Below are positions 7,512 to 13,647 of a stretch of 21,791 nt of DNA, piece by piece. Position numbers and translations under genes: made by a program. The notes beneath the pieces were generated by a model. The model was not told the origin of the DNA, did no database searches, and worked only from the letters and a program-made list of their open reading frames with translations. The stretch is from Chloroflexota bacterium (GTDB taxonomy: Bacteria > Chloroflexota > Anaerolineae > B4-G1): assembly GCA_011046405.1 (NCBI GenBank), contig DSAR01000148.1, positions 1 through 21,791 of the forward strand, in the 5' to 3' direction. The number at the start of each line of letters is the position of its first letter. The stretch's first letter is position 1.

Positions 7512-8387
7512 TCACCGACTCGCTTCCACCAATGCGCGCGCCCGCTGTTGGGTCACGGACCATCCCCGATGGATCGCCCCCGCGCTCAGGCCCTCGATGG
7601 GGACGATACCCATGATCCGCATGCATTCCCTCGTCTCCAACTCTGCCAACCGCTGCCATGTCGTTCGCACCACATCCCGAGCGGCCTTCGGCACGGCTCT
7701 GACCCGCTCCGCCCACCGTTCGACTGCGATCCTGCTCACTCCAGATTCGGGCAGCCAGAACTCGCGAAATGCATACTGGTTGTCGACCAGGAACGGCGTG
7801 CCATCCGCCGCCGCACGGCGGAACTCGGGCGATTCGACGCTCTCCCCTGCTGCGGCCAATGCGATCAATCCGACTGCCCGAGAGTCATCCCATCCGCTCC
7901 ACAGGCTCCCGTCGTCGGCGCTGTCAATCCACCAGATGAGCGCCCCGGCCCTGCGATGACTACGAACTTCGACGTTCATCTGCTCCAACAGCTCGACAAT
8001 ATGGCTCATCGATGCGTCCGGCGTCTCCAGATTGGCTCTTTCCCACTCCCAGCGCGTGGGTATCTCGGACGGCACCTCGACGATCTGCACCGGCGCGGAC
8101 GGAAGTCCAAGCCAACGGGCCAGCCGGTAAAAGACGTACTCGCCCACAACCGCGTCGCCGTCGAGCTTGACCACCGCTTTCCTGCTGCTGGGTGGTGTCC
8201 GGTCGCGGTGGGCGAGGACCTTGAAGGAGTCGCCGATGGCAAATGCTTCGTCATAGGTCAATCTCCAGCCAGGGCCTGCTTCTGTTGGGGCGTGCCAGTA
8301 GAGATCGTCAACCATAGCAAGAGGTTGTCCATTCTCGTCGATCTCTACCAGCCCAAGAGGTCCTTCTCCGAAAGCGCGGCGACCCAC
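7512..8387 (-). CDS. Hypothetical protein, possibly a divergent HipA-like kinase
   Basis: This 291-aa protein starts at a GTG with AGGCGAG 5 bases upstream. The run KAVVKLDGDAVVGEYVFYRL, then ARWLGLPSAPV, resembles the ATP-binding lysine and C-helix glutamate region of HipA-type kinases, and PFLVDNQYAFREFW could be the metal-binding Asp loop. A catalytic NxDRH-type motif is not clear (LIWWIDSADDG is the nearest), so activity is doubtful and the family assignment is weak. It overlaps the 65-aa gene upstream by 43 bases. An in-frame ATG at 8315 would remove the overlap but has no ribosome site. Possible roles include a toxin-antitoxin pair with the upstream gene, but that is inference. Confidence 0.5.
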   Translation of the reverse strand: MGRRAFGEGPLGLVEIDENGQPLAMVDDLYWHAPTEAGPGWRLTYDEAFAIGDSFKVLAHRDRTPPSSRKAVVKLDGDAVVGEYVFYRLARWLGLPSAPVQIVEVPSEIPTRWEWERANLETPDASMSHIVELLEQMNVEVRSHRRAGALIWWIDSADDGSLWSGWDDSRAVGLIALAAAGESVESPEFRRAAADGTPFLVDNQYAFREFWLPESGVSRIAVERWAERVRAVPKAARDVVRTTWQRLAELETRECMRIMGIVPIEGLSAGAIHRGWSVTQQRARALVEASR

Positions 8388-8542
8388 CAGCTCGCCTGGG
8401 CCTGCCGTTGGATTGCAGCGACATCGGTCACGCCCTGTGACCGCAGGGCCAACACACGGCGCATTTGGGCGACGGTGGTTCGCCCCATACCACGTCGCCC
8501 AATACGTCGGTGATGCTGAGCGATTGTCTCGGTGAATTCCAT
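8345..8542 (-). CDS. Small basic protein of 65 aa, unknown function
   Basis: The ATG has AGAGGAG 8 bases upstream. The protein is basic at the N-terminus (HHRRIGRRGMGRTTVAQ) and then helical (MRRVLALRSQGVTDVAAI). I see no clear helix-turn-helix or metal motif. It overlaps the next gene (possible HipA relative) by 43 bases in another frame, which suggests coupled translation of a pair. It lies just downstream of the PLD-nuclease remnant. It could be a DNA-binding antitoxin-like partner, but nothing in the sequence proves this. Confidence 0.5.
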   Translation of the reverse strand: MEFTETIAQHHRRIGRRGMGRTTVAQMRRVLALRSQGVTDVAAIQRQAQASWWVAALSEKDLLGW

Positions 8543-8589
8543 ATCACAACTCCTCTACGTGGAAAGGTAGTGGAAAGCACGTCGCGCCG

Positions 8590-8810
8590 TCACCGCGCTT
8601 GCCGCACGTTCCGCACCACCAGCGGCAAATACGTTGTGAAGCGCTGGCATCGGTTCTCTGGTCCCGTCGCGATCCACAGCCGATCCATCTCGGCATAACG
8701 CTTCCGCCAGCACCCGGTCGTGGATGATGAGCGTGTTCTCGTCATTGTCGTATACCCCGGCCAACGTCCAGTTGTACGAGCCCAGGATCACGACCGAGGC
8801 ATCGCCCCTC
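8590..8810 (-). pseudogene. C-terminal remnant of a PLD-like (HKD) nuclease
   Basis: VVILGSYNWTLAGVYDNDEN is the typical segment after the second HKD motif of PLD-family nucleases. A one-base shift near 8700 is needed to continue into RYAEMDRLWIATG and the tail FTTYLPLVVRNVRQAR, which ends at 8590. The catalytic HKD motif and the whole N-terminal half are absent. The unshifted frame runs on to 8555 with unlikely sequence. This is a broken leftover, possibly of a secreted nuclease judging by the tail. Confidence 0.6.
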
Positions 8811-8871
8811 CCAGGCCAGGGGCCTCCGCGACCACTTGCCCGAATCGGGCCACCACCCACATCTCGCCATC

Positions 8872-9285
8872 CTACAGGTGGAAACCTTCCCCACCCGTCC
8901 AGCCGAGCAAGCGCACGCCCACCACCGTGACGAGCCGACTGTAGATCTCGACCAGGTCGCGCAATGGGACTCGTGCTGGCAGCCGCTCCGCCACCGTCCC
9001 GATCCGGCTCTCATACCCGGCAAAAAAGTGGTCTGAGCCTCGAATGACAGCAAAACGTCGGAGATGAACAGCTTGGAACGCGGGTCATCGTCCAAAAATG
9101 GGTCGGCGGAATGGTCCTGCATCAGCGCGATACCAACCAACCGCCCGACACCCCCATCGCGTGCGGCGTGACGCAAACCAACTTGTGCGCCAAAGGAATA
9201 GCCGATCACGGCAAACCGGTCAGGCCTGATCTCTTTCCCACCCAGCAGAAAAGCAAACGCCCTGACCATGTCGTCCATATCGACA
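8872..9285 (-). pseudogene. Broken alpha/beta hydrolase
   Basis: MDDMVRAFAFLLGGKEIRPD leads into the nucleophile elbow GYSFGAQVG with the Ser of GxSxG. About 45 residues later the frame fails near 9060. A shifted frame gives RRFAVIRGSDHFFAGYESRI, which carries the catalytic-His type motif (GSDHFF), and runs to a TAG at 8872. The loop with the acidic residue seems deleted at the shift, and the N-terminal strand region before MDD is missing. The gene is therefore an internally deleted fragment, not an active enzyme. A sequencing error could explain the shift but not the missing segments. Confidence 0.65.
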
Positions 9286-9406
9286 GCGACGTTTCCTGCG
9301 CCATCGCCCGCAGGATGGCGCGGAGCTCATCGGCGGAACACGCCGCCAGTTTCTGCTCCACCACCTCCCAGAAAGTTTTCAGAGATATTTTGTCGGTGTG
9401 CACCAT
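9206..9406 (-). pseudogene. N-terminal start of an unknown gene, fused out of frame to hydrolase debris
   Basis: A good AGAGGAG ribosome site and ATG begin a protein MVHTDKISLKTFWEVVEQKL, then SADELRAILRAMAQ, a plausible helical N-terminal module. From about codon 39 the DNA is the alpha/beta hydrolase sequence read in the wrong frame, ending after 66 codons. The real gene has been cut off after its first ~40 codons. It lies 26 bases after the stop of the glycosylase-like gene at 9433-10296 and so may still be transcribed and translated into a short chimera. Confidence 0.5.
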
Positions 9407-9432
9407 CAGTCTCCTCTGGCAGCCTCAATGCA

Positions 9433-10296
9433 TTATGCCGCTATCGAAATCCAACTATTTTTCTTAACCGGTCTTATCTCAGTGCAATATTCCGTCACAG
9501 GGCATAGATTCCAGTATTCACAAGGAAACCAGCGAGTCTTGCGGCACCCTCGTCGACTTAGATGCCACAGCGGGTCGTTAAAAAGTAAGGCGTAGAAATG
9601 ACTGCCTTGACAAGCAGTGAACCACGCCTCAGTTACGGCATCCTGCAGTTCACTGAATGGTCCATCAAAAGGTCCCCTTACACATCCTGTCATCACTGTA
9701 GCCTCTGCGATGTGAGTATCCACAGGTATGGGCACATGATCCAAGTTATCCAGATGATGACCCTGCCACCTATCCTCCAGCACACGGATCCACAGGGGGC
9801 CGATCTTTGGCCCTTTGATATATGGAAATTGGTAGCGACGATCTCGAATGGTCTCCAATATCAAGCATGCGTCAAAGTTGGCTCGGTTCAGGAGATTGTA
9901 GACATCCCCGTCGAAATGCCGCGTCAAAGTGATACAGATCGTCTGCCAAATATCTGCATCTTTGGTCGATTTCTTGGCCAAGCGATACCGCTTCATATCA
10001 GCAATCAACTTCTCGGCATCAGTCTGCGCTACCTGGCGCGGTGTGTAGAGATAACGAGTCTTTGGGTCTGCGTAGGTTCGGCGCGAAGCCTCCCAAAGCG
10101 CATCCGAATCTCGCATATAGTTGATAGCGGTGGTTAGGGTAACAAAATGCAGATGCTCTCTGGACCCTCGCTCAACAGCCTGGGGCAGCACATGCGCCGG
10201 CATAGATGTCTTGCCAAAGATTCCCTGGTCGCGAAAGGCATCGAGAAGCCGGCGACCAACCTGTTGTGCACGCTCTGGATCCATTCTCAAGGACAT
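9433..10296 (-). CDS. HhH-GPD glycosylase-like protein with unusual C-terminal cysteine cluster
   Basis: This is a 287-aa protein with an AGGAG site 8 bases before the ATG. The hairpin-like run PYIKGPKIGPLWIRVL (~158-173) followed by PIPVDTHIAEAT (Asp193) matches the helix-hairpin-helix and catalytic Asp layout of the endonuclease III/MutY superfamily. The Lys that bifunctional enzymes carry in GVGRKT is replaced (Leu168 at that place), which would suggest a monofunctional enzyme or a binding protein. The C-terminus has Cys251, Cys259, Cys265 and Cys271, a C-x7-C-x5-C-x5-C pattern in place of the usual C-x6-C-x2-C-x5-C iron-sulfur loop. It sits alone among gene fragments and has a GC content near 52% in a sampled line. 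Substrate is unknown. Confidence 0.7.
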   Translation of the reverse strand: MSLRMDPERAQQVGRRLLDAFRDQGIFGKTSMPAHVLPQAVERGSREHLHFVTLTTAINYMRDSDALWEASRRTYADPKTRYLYTPRQVAQTDAEKLIADMKRYRLAKKSTKDADIWQTICITLTRHFDGDVYNLLNRANFDACLILETIRDRRYQFPYIKGPKIGPLWIRVLEDRWQGHHLDNLDHVPIPVDTHIAEATVMTGCVRGPFDGPFSELQDAVTEAWFTACQGSHFYALLFNDPLWHLSRRGCRKTRWFPCEYWNLCPVTEYCTEIRPVKKNSWISIAA

Positions 10297-10331
10297 TTCT
10301 CATTCTCCTTCCGTACTAGTTTGAACGGTCC

Positions 10332-10442
10332 TCACAGCACTGTTCCGTCGAACCAGTGAGGCCTTGCCTTCCTAGCGACCTGGTCGGGCTTGACCTCCTT
10401 GCTGTCCAGTAGAAAATCGAACACCCCGACCACGTCGTCCAT
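10332..10442 (-). pseudogene. Short hydrolase-like fragment (36 codons)
   Basis: MDDVVGVFDFLLDSKEVKPD at the start of this frame is clearly similar to MDDMVRAFAFLLGGKEIRPD of the broken hydrolase at 8872-9285. After ~23 codons the sequence changes (KARPHWFDGTVL, stop), so this is either a second remnant of the same family or a piece copied and fused to another gene end. It is too short to be functional by itself. Confidence 0.4.
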
Positions 10443-10461
10443 CTTCCCGCGCCTGTGATCG

Positions 10462-10531
10462 AAAGGGCGCGCGCTTCTGTCATCAGAAACCGCCGCGCTC
10501 GGTCGAAGGACTCACGGCTCAGTCGGTTCAC
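10462..10531 (-). pseudogene. Start of a truncated gene (VNRLSRESFDRARRFLMTEA)
   Basis: A GTG at 10531 follows AGGAGG at good spacing, 22 bases after the herA stop. The first ~23 codons (SRESFDRARRFLMTEARAL) look like the N-terminus of a conserved uncharacterised family in which an acidic, Gly-rich segment normally follows. Here the frame enters unrelated DNA and stops at 10316. It was probably the gene next to herA in the original operon and has lost its body. Confidence 0.4.
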
Positions 10532-10553
10532 GTTTCGCCTCCTGGTTCCCAGA

Positions 10554-10940
10554 TCAGGTCTTAAACAACCTATCCCGTCCACGGTCGGATGGCTCGAAGG
10601 GCAGCGCTTCGTCTCGCTGGCGGCGGCTCTCCTGCGCCTCGTCGAACCACGCTCGCCAGCGTGCAGGGGCATCGACGTCCTCAGCGCCGTGCTCGGTGAT
10701 GCGCTGGCGCACGCGGCAGAGGAGCGGCGTGTTAACAGCGGCCCCGGCGACGATAGCTTGGCCTTTTGAAAGCGCGGGCAACTCCCGCAGCAGGTCGCGG
10801 CCCACGCTTTCGACGCTTTCCACTACTTTGGCTTGGTCGATGGGATTCACGATGCGCAGGATGAACTGGGTCATGCACTGGGAGAGGACGTCGGAATCGA
10901 GCTTGCCGGGACGCTGGCTGATCAACCCCAGTTGCTTGTG
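10554..10940 (-). pseudogene. herA: C-terminal remnant of HerA-type DNA translocase
   Basis: The run HKQLGLISQRPGKLDSDVLS, then QCMTQFILRIVNPIDQ and ALSKGQAIVAGAAVNTPLL, is the conserved C-terminal part of HerA (sensor region after Walker B, then the LPxL-GxA segment). About 129 codons remain out of the usual ~500-600. Walker A and Walker B are both missing, so it cannot be active. HerA hexamers work with Mre11/Rad50-type nucleases at DNA ends. The gene lies in the same direction as sbcD and sbcC, which lie beyond the island, and the homology stops abruptly at about 10940. The ATG at 11018 lies in the neighbouring glycosylase gene and is not the original start. Confidence 0.75.
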
Positions 10941-10969
10941 ACGTGTTCCCCCAGAAATACACCGGAGAC

Positions 10970-10989
10970 GAGCCTCACTATTGAGGCTC
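10970..10989 (-). other. Perfect 8-bp hairpin over the glycosylase stop codon
   Basis: GAGCCTCA and TGAGGCTC pair with a 4-base loop that contains the TAG stop of the glycosylase gene. No T-run follows on the minus strand, so it is not a standard intrinsic terminator. It may protect the 3' end of the mRNA or act as a weak stop for the operon. Confidence 0.5.
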
Positions 10990-11700
10990 TTGATTGGAAC
11001 TCTTGGGACAAGATACATTCTCTACAGAAGTTCTACCGGTTGGACAAAATTCCAATATAGGACATTTTTGATGCAGCGGGCTCCTGGGGAGACAATAATT
11101 CCTACCGAGCATCACCATTCCTACATGCAGATCTCTCCGCAAATACTCGGGAACGCCGCTTTGGATTTCATCAGCCAAGCATTCAGTGAGAGGAATATCT
11201 TGAGGGATCCATTTTAACTGCTGAGCAATTCTGTAGCAATGCGCATCCACGGGGAAGACAAGGCGATCCAACGAGTACATCAAAACACATCTAGCCGTCT
11301 TTATACCAACGCCCGGCAGCGAGACAAGGAATTTCTCCGCATCTTCCGTTTCCATATCTTTGAGATGCGCCAGGGTGACACGCCCAAATCTGTTTTTGAG
11401 TTCAGAAGCGATTTTCGTGATGGTACGAGCCTTTTTGTTCTGTAATCCACCTCGTTCTATCGTGGTTGCCACATACTCCGGTCGGGTCTCAGCTATACTA
11501 TCCGCCCTTCGGAACTCCCGTCGAAGCGAACGATAAGTCTCTTGATACACCTCTGGTGGGGTGCGAGAGGAGAGGATGATGTAGAGCAACTCGTTGAATG
11601 GATTTTTCTTGTTACCGAGCATTGGTTGCCCAAAATATCGCGCGAGGGCTTTTGCTATTTGAACGACGTAAGGAAAGTACTCGTTCTCTTCTTTGTTCAT
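10978..11700 (-). CDS. Endonuclease III-like DNA glycosylase with a His in the Fe-S loop
   Basis: This is a 240-aa member of the endonuclease III (HhH-GPD) family. The hairpin SLPGVGIKTARCVL carries the catalytic Lys134, and FPVDAHCYRI carries Asp152, so it should be able to cut N-glycosidic bonds and act as a lyase. The iron-sulfur loop reads Cys203-x6-His210-x2-Cys213-x5-Cys219; the second of the four usual cysteines is His. It is the last gene of the methyltransferase operon, 38 bases after its neighbour and with only a weak ribosome site. Known precedent: Mig of Methanothermobacter, an endonuclease III homologue encoded near a C5 methyltransferase, removes T from T:G mismatches made by deaminated 5-methylcytosine. 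I infer the same role here. A general pyrimidine-damage role remains possible. Confidence 0.8.
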   Translation of the reverse strand: MNKEENEYFPYVVQIAKALARYFGQPMLGNKKNPFNELLYIILSSRTPPEVYQETYRSLRREFRRADSIAETRPEYVATTIERGGLQNKKARTITKIASELKNRFGRVTLAHLKDMETEDAEKFLVSLPGVGIKTARCVLMYSLDRLVFPVDAHCYRIAQQLKWIPQDIPLTECLADEIQSGVPEYLRRDLHVGMVMLGRNYCLPRSPLHQKCPILEFCPTGRTSVENVSCPKSSNQEPQ

Positions 11701-11738
11701 CTTCGCAAACGAGTTGATTCAATCAAGTCCAGACCAAT

Positions 11739-12431
11739 TTATCCAGGACCCCATTTTTTCTCTACGGTCTCTTGAAACACGCTAAGACTGGAATGCCGTC
11801 GATAAAAAGTCCAAAAATACTTCTTGCCATATAGGGTCAAGAGCAGGCACACTACGAGAGTCAATGGGTCATTAGCAAGCAAGGGAAATGAAGGCTGACT
11901 GCAGGGCAGCCACCCCGGGATTTCAATTGGGAGACCTGGTCCCTGCCTCTCGAATCCCCTGATGAACTGAGCGTGATAGAAATCGTGCCTCCCTTCATCG
12001 TTTTCACCCTTATCCTGAGCTTTGCCTTCAGGGGCTTCTAGACGAAATCCTATCCCACGTAGATTTTTTTCCCCGTCTTGGCTAATGAGCATAACTCGCA
12101 ACCTGAATTCCTTCACTTCATCATCGTCAAATTTGGCCTTCAAAGACAATATGGGAACGAAGCCTGCATCCTTTTCTAGGGCGGGTAAATACAAAACCTT
12201 TCGTTTCTCTTGGAAGTTTATGGACAACCCGTCATCGGCGGCCAACCACTTTGCTATTTCTTCATCAGTAACCGGAGACCAGCCAAATCCCACCAACCTC
12301 TTTTGTACATCTCGCGCAGAGTCTGGAATGTGCTTGCCACACCATCCTTGTCGTGCGGGGTTCCAGTCCCTTTCTTGTTCTTGATGCAACAGAGAGAAAA
12401 TCTGACGCAGGTAACCAATAGTCTTATCCAT
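11739..12431 (-). CDS. Uncharacterised 230-aa protein of the island operon
   Basis: The ATG follows GAGG by 5 bases and lies 22 bases after the receiver-protein gene. The N-terminal half is polar (QEQERDWNPARQGWCGKHIP). The middle has beta-strand-like segments (VPILSLKAKF; KEFRLRVMLISQ). The second half holds GRHDFYHAQFIRGFE, PGWLPCSQPSFPLLAND and a hydrophobic stretch TLVVCLLLTLYG that may be a buried helix or a membrane contact. I do not recognise a named family or a nuclease motif. The His-rich HDFYHAQ segment could hold a metal, but that is a guess. Its position between the receiver gene and the glycosylase suggests a dedicated part of the system, perhaps the output component. Confidence 0.75.
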   Translation of the reverse strand: MDKTIGYLRQIFSLLHQEQERDWNPARQGWCGKHIPDSARDVQKRLVGFGWSPVTDEEIAKWLAADDGLSINFQEKRKVLYLPALEKDAGFVPILSLKAKFDDDEVKEFRLRVMLISQDGEKNLRGIGFRLEAPEGKAQDKGENDEGRHDFYHAQFIRGFERQGPGLPIEIPGWLPCSQPSFPLLANDPLTLVVCLLLTLYGKKYFWTFYRRHSSLSVFQETVEKKWGPG

Positions 12432-12453
12432 AAGACCTCATCCCCACAAAAGG

Positions 12454-13647
12454 CTACAGGAAGAATCGCACTTGAGGTGCATATCGCAAACGCTCGAAAT
12501 ATTTGACAAACCTACGAGAAAACGGGGGCTCTGTATCAGCGACGAACTCACGATAGTCTTCCTCGTAAAACCTCGAAGCATCTTCACAGAATACCCAATT
12601 GGCCCTTTCGGCTTCCCAGGGTTCCCTGACTTCCAGGATGTCTTCACATTTTCGAACTCCGTCCCAGAACCAAACAGGCCGAGATAACCAATAGTCTTCC
12701 TTCAATCGAAAATCTTTAATGCGATCTGTATCTAATCCAAGGTCTTTATAGTCTCCACATCTTGCCGTTGCATTCCATATCTCAATGTTTTCAGAATCTC
12801 CTTTCAATAAGCTTGGATACTGGGAAACCAGATGGGGCGCGTCCATCAGAATGGTTTGGTTGGGAAGAACCAATCGTTCTAACCACTTCGATATTCTCGC
12901 TGCGCCCACTCTGGCGATCACGTCATCGCCAATGTGATCTTCCGAATCGGTATCCTTGGGTCGTAGTCCATTGCCAGATTCGACAACGAAATCCCGGAAA
13001 GTCGTTTCTAGGGGATTCTTCCCCCCCAAAAATTGAACCACCGCACGTGGTAGCATCTCGAACTGGTTTCTGGGAAAGCCGATCACCTTCCAGATAGGCT
13101 CACCTATTTTCTCTCTGACAATTCCCACCCTCTTCTTGAAATCACAATGGTGGGAAGGAACGGCTGGCCAATGCCAAGGATGAAAAAAATCGTCAGTGTC
13201 TCTTCCCCATAGATTAGGATTGCTCAACTGGCTATCTCTGTCGGTAACATTCACATTTAAATCCGCGAAAGACTCTGGATGACCCTTTAACGTTAGGTCG
13301 AAGTCAGTTTTACGGAATTGATTCACCCCTATGATCAACCCACATTCTGTAAAACAGCGTGCAAGATAGGCCACCTCCTCGCCAGTTAAGATGGGATCCT
13401 TTTCAAAAAGGTCGTAATCGACAATGAATACGTCAGCTGCGTCTAGAATGACACCGTCATCATCCCACGAGCCCATTTTCCTAAACAGAGAAAGCCTTTC
13501 CTTTATGCCTTCTAAGCTGTCGTCAAATTCAGATGGGCTCACAACGGCAATCTCGAACTCTTCTTGTAGAGTAGGGACCTCACTGACAGCCGCCTCAAGT
13601 TTTTCTCTAAATTCCTCTTCGTCGTCGTAGATCAAAATCTGTCTCAT
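12454..13647 (-). CDS. Receiver-domain (response-regulator-like) protein with novel C-terminal region
   Basis: This is a 397-aa protein. Residues 1-~115 are receiver-like: an acidic pocket YDDEEEF (Asp8, Asp9) and a candidate phosphoacceptor Asp77 in VFIVDYDLF. The usual Thr/Ser and Lys positions are not clear (GLIIGVNQFRK). Residues ~120-397 form a large region with no family I recognise, rich in Trp, Phe and acidic residues (FFHPWHWPAVPSHHCDFKKR). The start chosen is the ATG overlapping the kinase stop (ATGA), 6 bases after GGAGGG; an ATG at 13659 is in frame but lies before the ribosome site. The stop-start overlap with the dual-GHKL gene points to equal production, and the natural inference is that the kinase phosphorylates this protein. 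It has no recognisable DNA-binding output domain. Confidence 0.8.
   Translation of the reverse strand: MRQILIYDDEEEFREKLEAAVSEVPTLQEEFEIAVVSPSEFDDSLEGIKERLSLFRKMGSWDDDGVILDAADVFIVDYDLFEKDPILTGEEVAYLARCFTECGLIIGVNQFRKTDFDLTLKGHPESFADLNVNVTDRDSQLSNPNLWGRDTDDFFHPWHWPAVPSHHCDFKKRVGIVREKIGEPIWKVIGFPRNQFEMLPRAVVQFLGGKNPLETTFRDFVVESGNGLRPKDTDSEDHIGDDVIARVGAARISKWLERLVLPNQTILMDAPHLVSQYPSLLKGDSENIEIWNATARCGDYKDLGLDTDRIKDFRLKEDYWLSRPVWFWDGVRKCEDILEVREPWEAERANWVFCEDASRFYEEDYREFVADTEPPFSRRFVKYFERLRYAPQVRFFL

Noticed and set aside
10554..11018. Treating the HerA-like frame as a complete 154-aa gene from the ATG at 11018
   Set aside because: The first ~27 codons overlap the glycosylase 3' end and hairpin and have no HerA similarity; ATPase motifs are missing.
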